From positions 1,488,001 to 1,552,000 of the forward strand of contig NC_092404.1 of assembly GCF_009017415.1 (NCBI RefSeq): a DNA stretch of 64,000 bases, written 5' to 3'. Source of the stretch: Aspergillus flavus. Taxonomy: Eukaryota; Ascomycota; Eurotiomycetes; Eurotiales; Aspergillaceae. The notes beneath the pieces were generated by a model, which was given only the letters and a program-made list of their open reading frames with translations, ran no database searches and was not told the DNA's origin. Positions 36,525-48,801 of this stretch are shown one piece after another. The stretch's first letter is position 1. Every line of letters starts with the position of its first letter. Position numbers and translations under genes: made by a program.

Positions 36525-38681
36525 TTATTCGGGAATGCTGCCGAAAGATGGGTCCCGAACACTGCCGCCAGCATCTCCAAGACCAGCAACCGGGCGATTG
36601 TAAGACCAGCCTTCAAACTGCTGCTGCATAGTCTGGGACAAAACGGGGCCCTCCACATATGAGTCTTGAGGTGCCTCGGATGTGAACTCCCGGTCGAAGT
36701 TGGCGGTGTCACGCGCGTCAACCTACACGAGTCAGCTGCGATCAAGATGTAAGGGAATTGGATGATGATTCTATCACATACCACGTTGGGTCGGAAGCTT
36801 GGTTCGTATTTCCGCTGGAGCAGCTTACGCCAATCAATGTTGGCAAAGAAGTGATGCGACTTGATCTCTGCAGCACCATTGGCGCCCAGTCGACGCTGCG
36901 GGTCACGGTCAAGCAGTCGTGTCAGAAGGTCCCGAGCAGCAGCGGGTACAATATCTGTGCTGGGGAAAGTCAGGGGCTCCTGCAAAATTTTTCGGTACAT
37001 GTCGTTGGTGTTCTCGTCGTAGAATGGAGGAAGACCTGTCAACATCTCATACAGGAGGACACCCAGCGTCCACCAGTCAACAGACTTGGTATATCCGTTG
37101 CCCAATAGCAACTCAGGTGCAAGATATTCAGGGGTTCCACAGAAGGCTTTCGAGAACGTTAGCGAAGTTAAACGGAGTTGCGGATGCACAGGAGGTCTTA
37201 CTGTTCGTCCGATCTTCATCCTTCATGTCTAACTTGCAGAGACCAAAGTCGCAAAGAGCAATGTGTCCCGTATAGTCGAGGAGAATGTTTTCCGGCTTGA
37301 GATCACGGTAAATGACCTTGAAGCCATGCAGACACTCCAATGCGCAAAGCAGCTCAGCCGTGTAGAAACGGGCACGGTTGATATCGAAACGCTGCTCTCG
37401 TTGGAGGTGGTGGAACAGCTCTCCACCGTTTACGAAAGCAAGAACGAAGTACAATTTCTCTGGGGACTGGAAGGAAAACTTCAAGGGGACAATGAAAGGA
37501 TTATTGATCTGTGCAAGCACCGATCTCTCGGCGAGAGTGTGCGTGACTTCCGACCGTGAAATGATGTGAGCCTTACGGATAGTCTTGAGGGCATAGATAC
37601 GGCCTGTATCTTTCTTCATGACCTGCATGACCTTGCCGAAACTACCTTTACCCACGACCTTCAACAACTCGAAGTCCTCCAGCTTCAAGCTTTGCTGCTT
37701 GTTCTCGACGAACTTAACACCGATTTTGATCGATCCGGTACCGAATTGAAGGTCTAGCCATTCTGCGCCCAACTGGCCCAAATGGCGCTCCTGGGCTGCG
37801 TGGGCCGCAGCCGCCTTCTGGTTGTCCTTCTTGCTGAGTTTGGGGTCCTCCACAAACTGTTGGGCTTCTTCGAAGCGCGGGTGTACCTTGACGGCACCGA
37901 GGAAGATATCCTCACTTCGACCGGCACCGGGCCGAGCGGCCGGGTTCCGGAGATAGAGCTGGACGTTCAATTCCGTCTTACGGGAGACATCGAATTTGAA
38001 GGCGGTGTTGTCTCCGGCCCAGAGGGGATTCTCGGGCGACCCTGAAACTGCGTCGACGAAAACCTGATTCTTCTCGAAATCTAACAGAGCGTAGGGAAGA
38101 TACTTTGTCGAATACCGACCGTGGATTGTGGGCGCCGCATTGATACCTCCGCTAGTCGACTGAGGACGGCCATTATGGACGAATGACGCAGCTTGGCCAT
38201 GGGTGGAGTGAGAGGACGAGGAGCTCGGGCGCATAGCATAGTTGTTTTGGAAATGCGAATTGAAGATCTGTTGGTATTGCGGGGAAAGAGCGAAATCTCG
38301 GCCTTCGTGGAGGGTGACGATCAGAATACCGGGCTTAACGGGAGCCACGGGAGGCGATACGAGAGATTCCGAGGCACCTTTTCACATGTTAGGACGTGCC
38401 TGTGATAACCGAGAGGCATAAGCTACATACTGATTCCATTGATGTTTGACGTGGAGATAGTCGGAGTCGGAGCCTGCGAAACCACAGGGGTTTCTTCCCC
38501 GGACTCGGCCTTAATGGTGGATGTAGATGAGGACCGGGTAAAGGTTTGCGTCAAAGGCGCAAGGTGGGTTTCCTTTAATTCTATATGAAGTGGGTTAGAT
38601 AGAGGTCAACTTGCAGGATAGGCCAAATTGATGCTATATATAGAAAGTAAGGGACATACTTTTGGTGAGTTTCCAAGACAT
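36525..38681 (-). CDS. SCH9: AGC kinase Sch9 (C2 domain plus kinase)
   Basis: TORC1/PKA-linked growth and stress kinase. Five exons on the minus strand: 38681-38660, 38580-38431, 38377-37202, 37146-36782, 36722-36525; 636 aa. The first exon encodes only MSWKLTK plus one base. After a Ser/Thr-rich leader comes a C2-like domain (GILIVTLHEGRDFALS...YLPYALLDFEKNQ). The kinase domain follows: GKGSFGKVMQV (P-loop), YALKTIRK (Lys), YRDLKPENILL (catalytic loop), CDFGLCK (DFG) and the activation segment TFCGTPEYLAPE. The AGC C-terminal tail has a hydrophobic-motif-like FEGWSY. It ends in FGSIPE. SCH9 and ADA2 are divergent across a 957-nt region. Confidence 0.95.
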
Positions 38682-39638
38682 TGTGACAGGAGGTTTATGA
38701 TATCCAGGACAAAGGTGAGAGAGGAAACGGAATGCAGTAGGATCTTGATCAAGTTTGTCACGGACTAAATAAAAAATAAAAAATAGGGAGGGAATGAAAC
38801 AAAAAGGAGGTCGTTCTTAGTACCCCAAAGGGTTGGTGCAGTGACAGAGATGCGGTACCGCCACAGCCACAGCGGTCAGAAACACACAGAGAAGGAAACC
38901 TGAGGGGGGATCAGGGAACTGGGATCGCGAGATAAGAAAGTTGATCGGAGACTGTACAGGGGGAGGTTAAGTAGGGGGAACAACAACAATAATAATAACC
39001 AGGGCCGGAACAAATTCCAACAACGACCCAGGTTTTTAAAAAAAGAAAGAAAAAAAAACAAGCAAGATGGATTGTCTGAACGATGGTAAGGGAACAAACA
39101 CAGATCGAGGGGAAAACCAGAAGGGGGCACGGGAGAAGGAGGGGGGCAAAATCACCCGCCATCATTGGGTCAGGAACATGGCTGCCTGGGTCCATTCATA
39201 AGGCGCCTAAGGCATGAATGCCCCTGGGGCGGTGCGGATCCCTGAAGATTCAGGCTTCCAAGCCCACTAGCCCCGATGGCTAAGCCACTTTGCCCGCCGG
39301 GATCTGGCGATGCCGCTATGTACCGAAGCTAACTGCAACTTCAGCTCCCAATAGAGATCAGCCAGCGCATCGTGATTAGGAACTTATCTCAGCCGCTCGA
39401 TTGACATCTCTCCCTGTCCCGATTCTTCCGTTCCTGACTGGCCAGTTGACCGCCCGCTCACCTGACTGATCCCCACTTGACTGCGGAGATTCCCCTTCGC
39501 GTTCTCCGACTTCCCCATCTGGACCATCTCACAACTTGATCGGATCGCCCCATATCGGCCCTCTATCACCACAAGAGGGCACGGAATCTAGTCGAAACGG
39601 CTCAGGATACAGTGGAGGATGAAAGGGATTCACAATCG
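38682..39638. promoter_or_regulatory. Bidirectional SCH9-ADA2 promoter region
   Basis: A 957-nt divergent region. The SCH9 side is CT-rich on its coding strand, typical of a leader. It contains a 94-codon ORF (39195-38911, minus) that would be an upstream ORF if the SCH9 transcript starts far enough upstream. No other gene seen. Confidence 0.45.
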
Positions 39639-41322
39639 ATGGGCGTAATACGGAAGAAGACCGCCTCGCGCGGCACGGAAGCTGGGACCAAGTACCATTG
39701 CGATATCTGTTCGGTGGACGTGACTTCAACGGTATGAAGGCACCGGTGTCAATGGAATTACACGGGCTATATCTGACTGCAGTGTAACAGGTTCGTGTAT
39801 CGTGTGCCCACCCCACCTGCCATGAGTACGATCTCTGCGTTCCCTGTTTTGCCGCCGGAGAGAAGTCCAAGAACCACGATCCATCCTCACATCCGTTCCA
39901 AGTGATTGAGCAGAATTCGGTTCCGATCTTCCAGGAAGATTGGGGAGCCGATGAGGAACTTTTGCTGTTAGAAGGCGCGGATATTTATGGGTTGGGGTCA
40001 TGGGCCGATATCGCAGATCATATCGGTGGTTACCGGACAAAGGAGGAAGTACGAGATCACTATATCAGCACATATATAGACAGCCCGAATTTCCCATTAC
40101 CTGAACGCGCCGATCCGGACGATACGCGACTGTCCGACTCGATCTCCAAGGAAGAGTTCCAGTCCCGCAAGAAGCGTCGCATCGAGGAGCGCAAGGAGGC
40201 GGCCAAGGCGGCCCCTCCGACGACACCAAAACAAAAGCCGACTGCCAGTGTCCCGGCTTGTCACGAAGTGCAAGGGTACATGCCTGGTCGTCTCGAGTTC
40301 GAGACGGAGTTCATGAATGATGCGGAAGAGGCGGTGCAACATATGACCTTCGAACCGGGCGCAGGTGAAACGGTGAACGGTGAAACTGACGCAGAGATGG
40401 AGCTGAAGATGACGGTAGTCGACATCTACAACTCGCGTTTGACCGCCCGAACGGAGCGCAAAAAAGTACTGTTTGAACACAACCTACTTGAATACCGCAA
40501 GAACACGGCATTGGAGAAGAAACGCACCAAGGAGGAAAGAGATCTACTAAACAAAGCGAAGCCGTTTGCTCGAATGATGAACCATGACGACTTCGAGGAG
40601 TTTAACAAAGGCTTAGAGTACGAGCACAATCTACGGTTAGCCATCACACAACTGCAGGAATGGCGACAGATGGGGATTGGAGACCTTAAAGGTGGAGAGA
40701 AATACGAGCAAGAGAAACAGCAACGCGCCCAGAGACTCGTGCCACAAGGGTCCTTTGATCGGTTCGCCAGCACACGACCGAAGCAGACACAGCAGCCTGA
40801 GGGTCCCTCTGCAGCCAGCCAGTTGACCACTCCCGAGCTCCCTTTGCGGTTACAAAAGGCATCCGGCGCGAACAAGGCACCGGAGCCGGTTAACCAACCG
40901 ATGAACGACTTCGACCGAGCATTTGCAAGCAACGGAGACGGACTCACGACGCCGCAACCAGCCAAGACGAAGTTCGTAGTCCAACCGCTCAACGGGGTCA
41001 TTCCATGGAAACTAGAGAACGACGGCGCACCCGACCTCCATCTCTTAACCAAAGAAGAGGTGGAAGTATGCAACGTGCTGCACGTCCAGCCCAAGCCCTA
41101 TCTAGTGATCAAGGAGACCCTCCTCAAGGAAGCAATGAAACAGGGAGGAAGCTTGAAAAAGAAGGACGCGCGAACAATCTGCAAGGTAAGATTTACCTCC
41201 AATTTTACAACAAAAAAAGAAAACAGAGGAGTAGAAAACTCATCAATTCATAGATCGACGCGACCAAAACGGGCCGAATTTACGATTTTATGGTGCACAG
41301 CGGCTGGATCAACAAGGCATAG
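39639..41322 (+). CDS. ADA2: SAGA/ADA transcriptional adaptor Ada2
   Basis: Subunit of the Gcn5 histone acetyltransferase module. Exons: 39639-39731, 39791-41185, 41254-41322; 518 aa. An N-terminal ZZ zinc finger is split by intron 1 ([13 protein letters not shown], then [19 protein letters not shown]). A SANT/Myb domain follows ([21 protein letters not shown]...VRDHYISTY). The central ADA2 coiled region contains [17 protein letters not shown]. The C-terminal SWIRM domain ([21 protein letters not shown]) ends with a short last exon encoding [23 protein letters not shown] 39639 is the first that yields the ZZ finger; an ATG just upstream is out of frame. Confidence 0.95.
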
Positions 41323-41789
41323 TCCGATTGATGAATGAGTCGACAGTTTTATATCCAGGGTGTCAATGGAACGGAGTTGGGCGTTGCCGGGGGGGTATAA
41401 GTGTAGAGCATACCTACAAAGGCTTGAAGCGGGCTTTATTTTTACCTTTGTCATCGAGAACTAATTCTGAATACACAAACACACATACACCTTGTAGATA
41501 CACTCTAAACCAGTCCCTAAACTCCATTGCCCATCTACTAGTTTAGTAGTCAATACTAGCCCAACAACTAGTATCAAACCAAGCAACACCAAAACTCCAC
41601 ATAAATAATCACAAAAATAACCTTCTCCGCATTTCGGCCCTCGGCAACGCTCCCCCATCAAACTAAACAGGATAAAAACCACGACAACCCATAACCCCAT
41701 TAAGAAGAAATATAACTCCCCAAAACAACAAACTAAAGAACCCCAAATCCCAAAAGAAAGAAAAAAGTCAAGAAAGATAAAAAAAGAAA
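41323..41789. other. Intergenic, enoyl-CoA hydratase promoter
   Basis: From about 41460 to the start codon the + strand is strikingly G-poor and CA-rich (an A/C-rich leader). No gene seen. Confidence 0.4.
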
Positions 41790-42756
41790 ATGACTTTCAA
41801 AACCCCACCCCCAACCCCCCAACACGCCAAAGTGACCTTCCCAACCCCACACGTCCTACAAGTGACGCTCTCACGACCCAAGGACCTAAACTGCATAAAC
41901 ACAGCGGGTCACAATGAGCTACACGCGCTCTGGGAATGGATGGACGAGGAGCCGAGTATCAGGGTTGGGGTGTTGACGGGGGAAGGGAGGGCGTTTTGTG
42001 CCGGGGCGGATCTAAAGGGTATGTCATATCTCGATCCGTCCGTTACGTATCGCAGACTAGCTCCTGATATACATCCATCCATCCATCCATTCATCCATAA
42101 CGTTCTATTATTATACTTGATGGGTTCTGAAGAGATATATGTACTAATGGAATGGAACAGAATGGAACAACCAAGTGAACAGCGCCGAGGGATCCAAACG
42201 ACAACAGCCGTCGTCGGGATTCGGGGGTCTTTCCCGACGGAGCGGAAAGAAGCCTATTATTTGCGCGGTGAATGGGATCTGTCTGGGTGGTGGATGTGAG
42301 ATGATTGTCAATGCGGACATGGTGATTGCGTGTGAGAAGGCATTTTTCGGGTTTCCCGAAGTTCAGCGCGGAGTTGTCGCGATTGCGGGGGCGTTGCCGC
42401 GGGTGGTCCGGACGATTGGGCGACAGCGGGCGATGGAGATGGTCTTGACGGGGCGGCGGGTGACGGCAGTCGAGGCGGAGAAGTGGGGATTTGTCAATGA
42501 GGTGTTGCCCACGCCCGAAGAAGTGGTGACGCGGGCATTGGAGATCGCGGGTCAGATCGCGGCGAATAGTCCCGATGCGGTGATCGTCAGTCGCGAGGGG
42601 GTCAAGTTGGGTTGGGAGGGTGTTGGAGCTGAGGAGGGCAGTCGCTGGTTGATCGACGGGTGGCAGAAGAGGTTAAACGAGGGCGAGAATATCAAAGAGG
42701 GATTGAGGGCGTTTGTGGAGAAGAGGCAACCAAAGTGGGTGGATAGTAAGTTGTAG
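41790..42756 (+). CDS. Enoyl-CoA hydratase/isomerase family protein
   Basis: Crotonase-fold enzyme acting on acyl-CoA thioesters, probably in fatty-acid or branched-chain amino-acid breakdown. Exons: 41790-42018 and 42161-42756; 274 aa, typical length. The two oxyanion-hole segments are AFCAGADLKG and AVNGICLGGGCEM. FGFPEVQRGVVAIAGALPRVV corresponds to the active-site Glu region. No clear PTS1 (it ends DSKL, which is not canonical SKL-type) and no obvious mitochondrial presequence, so the compartment is uncertain. The 142-nt intron contains a CATC microsatellite; unspliced, the frame stays open for 169 codons and could mislead gene callers. Confidence 0.88.
42072..42098. repeat. (CATC)n microsatellite in intron
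   Basis: About six tandem CATC units with one interruption, inside the enoyl-CoA hydratase intron. Confidence 0.9.
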
Positions 42757-43127
42757 ATTAACTACAGATGTTCATTGACGAAGAACACCTATACACTTTT
42801 ACAGGAGCACGGATTGTAGATCTTACAGATACCAACTACACCAAGACAAAAGAATACTCTCATAATCATTAATCTCATTAGACTCGTATGCGCTGCACTA
42901 AGTCAATACAAATCATCATGTATGCTAATCCGAGATCCCATTGAATGCTTCCATTCGCGCCGTCCATATGTTCGCCGTATCCCATGCAGTTCATGCCCGG
43001 CCAGCGGACAGAACAGTTTGATATCAGATCCAATATCCCTCGGGCGATCCATATTGGTGATGGACTCGGAACCCTTCGTTTTCTGGTGATAAAAAAGGAG
43101 TGTGGTGGTGTGGAAAACGATCGAGAA
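42757..43127. other. Convergent intergenic region
   Basis: 3' flanks of the enoyl-CoA hydratase gene (+) and mpdA (-). Nothing else seen. Confidence 0.4.
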
Positions 43128-44303
43128 TCACAGCACTGATTTGGAGCCTTGCTGGACCGTGGACACACGCTCAACCACATGAGAGTAGAGTGGGTGGTCT
43201 TTCTCCAATCCGGTGAGCTGCGAGGTGGCATCCTCGGCCGAGTTCTCCTTCAAAATGCGAGCAAGCTCGGAACTCTCCTCGTCGCCTGGGACGTTCTGGA
43301 AGCGAAGAGCCATCTCGATGGCGCCCAGGAGAGCATCGAACTTCTGGCCGCGCTCTGCGAGCTGCGAAGCAGGTCCAATGAACCGTTCCTTGCGAGACAG
43401 TTTGCGGAGAGGAGCACGTCCCACACGCTCAACGTTGTCCTCGAGATAGGGGTTAGAGATACGGCTGACAATCTTGTCAACGTATTCCTTCTGCTCCTGC
43501 TCCGAGATCTCATGCTTGGATACAATGAGGGAAGCAGTCTCCTCGAGCACCTTGTGCACAGTCTCGCGGATCTCTGGGTCTTCGAGGGCCTCGGCGATCA
43601 TCTTCTTGCCACGCTTGTGAGCATAGTAGGCGGTGGTAGCATGGCCAGTATTGACGGTGAAGAGCTTGCGTTCGATGTAAGGTTCGAGGTGGTCCACCCA
43701 GTGGATGGCAGGGATGTCGGGGTGACCCCATTCGCCAAATGGAGTCTTCTCCACGGCCCACTCGTAGAACTTCTCGATGCGAACATTGAGGCCACTGTTC
43801 GGGGGCTGGTTGGGGACGATGCGGTCGATAGCCGAGTTGGCAAAACGGGCACGCTCAGAGAGGGTCTCCAGACGGTCAGGGTTGGTGTGCTGCTTGATGT
43901 AGCCGTGCAAGGTATCTGTAGCGCCGATAGCGTTCTCACAGGCGATCACAGCCACGGGTCTCTCTTCGGTGCGCGCATCAATACCTTTGGCAATGACTGG
44001 CGCGATGAACTTAAGGATGTTGGGACCGACAGCACAGGTAACCACATCTGCCGATGCGATCTCCTGAACGACGTCGGCCTCATGCGTCTTGGAGTTGATG
44101 GCGCGATAGTTGGTGATGGTCTTGGTGCTTTCACCCTCTTCGCTGACCTCCGTGACGTCGTACGACGGGGTCTGTTGCAAAGAGTTGATGACGCTATCCA
44201 TGACATCAATGAAGACGACTTCATAGCCGGCAGCGTGGAGAAACTCAGCCACAAAGCCACGGCCAATGTTTCCACCGCCAAACTGGATAGCCTTTTTACC
44301 CAT
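43128..44303 (-). CDS. mpdA: Mannitol-1-phosphate 5-dehydrogenase
   Basis: Reversible NADH-dependent reduction of fructose-6-phosphate to mannitol-1-phosphate, the entry step to mannitol in Aspergillus. Single exon, 391 aa, the usual length. The Rossmann nucleotide-binding start is [36 protein letters not shown] and [18 protein letters not shown] are typical of the family, and [17 protein letters not shown] contains the conserved catalytic/substrate region. The coding strand has strongly biased codons, which leaves a 394-codon antisense ORF over the whole gene; that is a shadow. The upstream region has repeated AGGGG elements, consistent with a stress-induced gene. Confidence 0.96.
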
Positions 44304-44472
44304 GATGGATGGTTGACAACGGTAATATATTGATGTTGGGTTGAAACAAGAATGGGGAAGAAGGTTGTGATGGTGATGAAGTAGGATAGAAGAGAGTATA
44401 TGAAAGTAGTGGTAGTAGATGAGAGACAGAAGGATGGGTATCAGAAAGAGAACCTGTGAAGTGGGAAAGTGA

Positions 44473-44500
44473 TTGTTGTTGTTGTTGATGATGATGTTGA
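44473..44500. repeat. TTG/ATG trinucleotide repeat in the mpdA leader
   Basis: Short run of TTG then ATG units (CAA/CAT on the transcribed strand) in the mpdA upstream region. Confidence 0.8.
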
Positions 44501-44519
44501 TTTCTTAGGAAACAGAAAG

Positions 44520-44843
44520 AGGGGTAACGAGGGGTATTTATTAAATGTACTACAGAAACAATTCACGATGGTGGACAAGAGAGGGGTGAATGAAAAGGGA
44601 AGGAATGATGCAGTGACGCCTTGTATGGAACGGCAAAGAAACCAAACTCTGGGCGAGAATGGAACCTCCTCATTCACGACTGGTGGAACTCAAGTGGGGA
44701 AGGGGGGAAACGTGCCTATGGGAATAGTATCAACTAAACACATGGGGGCTAGGAACGCAGTCTTCCGGAGGGCTCAGACTTCATTTCGGTTTTCTGGGGG
44801 GGGAAATTGTGGCTATTCCCGTGCAAAAACAGGAAACGAGGGG
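44520..44843 (-). promoter_or_regulatory. Cluster of AGGGG stress-response-like elements
   Basis: Five AGGGG pentamers on the + strand within about 220-540 nt upstream of the mpdA ATG. AGGGG/CCCCT is the Msn2/4-type STRE core. Confidence 0.35.
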
Positions 44844-45829
44844 ATTGGTTTTCGTCATGATATTGGGTATTAGTTCAGGTCATCAATCCAACCAGAACCT
44901 CAGAATTTCTGATCCGGACCATTCCGTGATCGTCCTGGCGATAGGGTCATGGATTTGATTCGGTATCACGTTACGCAGGAACTTAGAGACCCAATTGTCA
45001 CCCGATCCTAATTCTCTCTTTTCCTTACAGTTATCCGGTCGGGGTTGCACTCCGCTAGGTGACCATAAAACGGACTCATCTTTAGCCGAACGGGTGAATT
45101 CGACATTCTGTACTCCGTCCTGTACGGAGTAGTTCAGTCGTCCATGAGGTTAACCCCTGCTCATCCCCGAGTGGATTTCCTGCAAGACTGAACTGAACGA
45201 CTCCTAGTCTCTTCACTCCCTCCTCCGCGAATAAGACTGGTCAATTCCTCCCGATAAATTTCCAGTGCATGACAGCAACAGTCGTAGTCAACTTAACGTC
45301 ATCATTTGACATCCCTTGAATCCATCGAGTGACCCACTATCATTGATAGAATCGCAGGCATAGCGGTTGGAACGGAGGGAACCGGGTTGCCTCATTTGGC
45401 GAGACCTTTTCCCGGGTCCACTCGTGACGTCGCCATCCGCGGGAGACCCAATTTTTTCTTACACTATGACTATGATCTCAAGACCCCTTCCCACAAGCCA
45501 TGCTGCTATTGTATTGCGAAAAATAAGGTCCACTTCAACCACTGTTACAACATCATCGATCAAAAAATATTAACAGATAGTCATGGAATTTCTGCTATGG
45601 AACGGTCGAGGTTTGGTGGGGCTCTTGTCCTTTCTTTCGACTACAGTACGGAGTATATTCAATATTGGGCTCCAATCCAACGTATTTGCAAACAAGAAAC
45701 ACTCCTCCCGATTCGTTCCCTTTCCTTGGCTTTCTCCGGTCTTCTTCTTTTTTTTCCCTACTTTTCCTGCTTTGGTTAATTTCCCCCTTTTTTTCTCTTA
45801 TGATTATTCCTCTCCATTCTGTTCCTTTC

Positions 45830-46723
45830 TTAGTCCCCCTTCTGGTTCGACGCTACCGAGTCCGAATCCTCGGCCACCGTCTTCGGTTCTGCCACCGGTT
45901 CATACTGGTCTGCCGATCGGTTGCGGTCCACCAATACCGTCAGTAAACTGACAGTGCTTCCGACCAGCAACAACCCGACGGCTGCCCACGTCATTCCTAA
46001 AAATTGATGTCCATATCTCGCTGTCACGCCAGACTCCTCTCCGTGACGATTGATGAGGCTCACAAATTGTAAGGCAACGACCGTTGCGATGATAGACGGT
46101 ATGCTGAGCATAGTGAAACTGAGCTGTGGGCCTTCTTAGTACCGGACGGGATCTAGAACGTTCAATGGAGCCTACCATAAGAGAAGAAACTTCTACAACC
46201 GTCTGTCTCGGCCCTTTCGCGATCACGAACCACAGTCGTTCCAAAACTGCCAGTCCCGCTAATCCTATCCCAATACAGTAGAAGACACCCATACTCTGGC
46301 TGGTAGCACCGAACGTGCGTAGATCATCGGTGATGGAACTCGGCCATCCCAGGCTGGATAACGAGGTGGTGTTGCCAGCATCTTTCGTTAACGCTTCTGT
46401 CGCATTGAAGGAGAACAGTAGTGACGGGTGTGAGCATCCGGTTAGGTTTCGATTTTCTGCATGCAGGAATCCCTCACAGTAAGACATGACATATATCGAG
46501 TAGAAGTCCCGCATCCCCGTGCCATTGCTTATACTTGTCGTATATATCTTCGCCTGTCGTTAGTCCCCGCTCGTACAAGCAAGTGTGACGGAGGCTCACA
46601 CACCGTGAAGACATCTGTATCTAATAAAAGGTTTGTTTTCGTTCCTGCAAAGAGGCATAGCATGCCCAGGATAAAAGCGATGAAGGCGGTTAATGTGGGT
46701 AGTATGTTGCTCCAGTTGACCAT
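45830..46723 (-). CDS. SUR7/PalI-family four-span membrane protein
   Basis: Three exons on the minus strand: 46723-46604, 46553-46176, 46123-45830, all phase 0; 263 aa. Four hydrophobic segments: ILPTLTAFIAFILGMLCLF near the start, MGVFYCIGIGLAGLAVLERL, MLSIPSIIATVVALQFVSLI and FLGMTWAAVGLLLVGSTVS. A large extracellular loop between the first two has cysteines and N-glycosylation sequons (NGT, NLT, NAT, NTT). This topology matches the SUR7/PalI family: eisosome-associated cortex proteins and PalI-like pH-sensing helpers. The C-terminus is hydrophilic and acidic. Which subfamily it belongs to cannot be told from the sequence alone. Confidence 0.75.
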
Positions 46724-47717
46724 CTTGCCGGTACTGTGCTGATATCTGCGATAGTAATCACCGTTGTAAATCTCGGCTCTTGAACTCTATCACACAAAGC
46801 CGTGGCATCGTGGCATATACATAGTCCTGAGCTGGAGACAATCCTCCGGTAGTCACCATTCTTCAAGATGGCGGACATTCGTCCATACTTCGGTCGCTGA
46901 AGCAAGACATGCTCCGATCTCACATTTCCGCGAGGCACCTGTGCAGTCGACACTAGTACACTGTCAGCTATCACCATATCGGAAAAAGAAGCTCAACGGA
47001 CCTCATTGGCTGGAACAACCTCCACGACTTGCAGCAGGAATGCTCGGATATAGTAGACGCTGGGTGGGTACGGTTGCATTGCGATAGGCTCCAGCCGATC
47101 TGGGGAATGTGTGCGCCAACGTCTGGCATGCTCGACTGTGAGGTACGAGGACGCCCAGTCTTTAAAACCGGTTTCCATATATACCAAGGGGTAGGAATCC
47201 TCCTACTGTCGTATTTTGGTTCTGGCCCTCTCGCATCCGACGTTTTCGTTCAGCTCCTAGATGCCTAATCATACTATGACTTGTCGAAATGACTTCGAGT
47301 CCTTCCTTTTTCAGGTTTGTCTATGAAGAACTAGACTATTGTCTTACAAGTCCAATAGCATTGTACTATCGAGGTCTCGTAATTTGGTCCGGATTAAGTA
47401 TCACCTACGCGGCTACATCCAAACTGGCATTATACTCAGTCTCAGTAAAACAATTCATTGTAATTTTAGACACATATCAGTAATAATTCCATCTCTTTTT
47501 TGCAAAGCATAACATCAATCTATTGCAACCAGTAAACGCCCTTCTTCTCATCTATCAGTCACAATACAACTGCATACGCACCGGCTACCGAAGAGTTATA
47601 CCCCCTCAGTAGATCTAACTACTAGCAGAATATACGCGGATAAACCCCAGAAACCCAAGACCTTCAAACCACCATCTATGAAAATCCCCACCAAATCTAC
47701 TCACTACTCACTTCACG
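46724..47717. other. Intergenic between the SUR7-like gene and the small ORF
   Basis: About 1 kb. Short minus-strand ORFs at 46690-47187 show no recognisable domain. No RNA gene seen. Confidence 0.35.
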
Positions 47718-47867
47718 ATGACTCATAACACCACTGCCACCATTCCCCTGACACACAAAACATCCGGTGTTTTATTCGCCACATCTATAAAAAGGGGGAA
47801 GCCGGCGGCCGAGGTGGCGCCAGACCATATACCCTACGGGCCGATTGCATCGGCCATCTTCGAGTGA
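47718..47867 (+). CDS. Candidate small ORF, 49 aa
   Basis: A 50-codon ORF starts MTHNTTATIPLTHKTSGVLF and ends in IASAIFE. Codon choice (GCC, ATC, TTC, GAG, AAG) looks more like coding DNA than the surrounding AT-rich sequence. An A/C-rich leader (about 47500-47717) precedes it, as for other genes in this window. The Thr-rich start is followed by a basic KRGK segment. No known family recognised. A 7-bp inverted repeat, GGCCGAT/ATCGGCC (47839-47855), lies inside it. It may be a real microprotein or chance. Confidence 0.35.
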   Translation: MTHNTTATIPLTHKTSGVLFATSIKRGKPAAEVAPDHIPYGPIASAIFE

Positions 47868-48801
47868 ACCGACATGTACAGACACCGGCTGTGGTTCCAT
47901 AATATGTAATAGTTATGTGAATTGGGGGTTATTTCATATGTATATTTCTGTTACTTTGAAGTTCTATAGTCTATGCTTTATAGTTGCCGTGTTTGGGGGG
48001 TTATGTAGTGGTTAATGTCGGATATTTATAGGGAGACTGTTGCTCATATCTTGGTGTATCTATACTAGTGATACCCGAGAAAATATTCCTTGGTGGTTAA
48101 TAGTGCTATCTTATGTAGGTATCAGTCATCTACTTCCATAAATAGTCTAGCCACCTAACACATCCACTCGCTTTGGCTTTCTTCTTGTCCCCGTTATCAG
48201 ACTCGACTATATTATTCACTTATGAATTGCTAATGATCCAGAAGTAAGAGAAAGTTTTCTCAAGTCACCTGCCAAATCTATGGATCTTCAGTCGAATAAT
48301 GCGATTGCACGAAATTAATCAGGGCAATACCAGGAAACACGAGCTCATTCTTAAGCGAATTCCCTACAGCAGCTTGATTAGGAAGTTCATGGGGCTAAGG
48401 GCATAGGTTGATGGATCGGATACCATGCTTCACCTTGAAAATAAAGTTCTCAGCTTCTTCTGTATAGCTATAGAAGGGAGAAAGCATCAAGCATGCCCTT
48501 TGAATTGGGCTAATTGATGAGTAATGGTGTTGCTTCTGTGCATAATGCCTCATGGCTAGAAGCATAAGGTTCGATCAGAGAGCAAGTTGGGATAATGTTG
48601 ACAGTAATCTCATGTTTAAAGGAACAAATGGCCGCGATCGCTACAGAGTGCCATGATAGATATGAGACGTAATAATATTCAAGTCATAGCGGGCAAAATG
48701 GTAGAAGAGGAATAAATAGGTAGAAACAAATAACTCTAGAACAATAAGGTAATAGATACACCCAACTTCTCACTGCAATCAACGGTCATTCACCCCTTCA
48801 T
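47868..48801. other. AT-rich intergenic region
   Basis: 3' flank of SEC27 and of the candidate small ORF. No gene recognised. Confidence 0.4.

Larger units (their letters stand above)
44304..45829. other. Intergenic, mpdA promoter and spacer
   Basis: The leader of mpdA is CT-rich on its strand. AGGGG elements occur at 44520-44524, 44530-44534, 44582-44586, 44701-44705 and 44839-44843. The rest (45000-45829) holds an inverted TACTCCGT/ACGGAGTA pair (45111-45131), another TACGGAGTA at 45647-45655, and pyrimidine-rich DNA, but no gene. Confidence 0.45.

Noticed and set aside
43149..44333. 394-codon ORF on the + strand
   Set aside because: It lies antisense over the whole mpdA gene, and the mpdA frame has clear family motifs; the antisense ORF is a product of codon bias.
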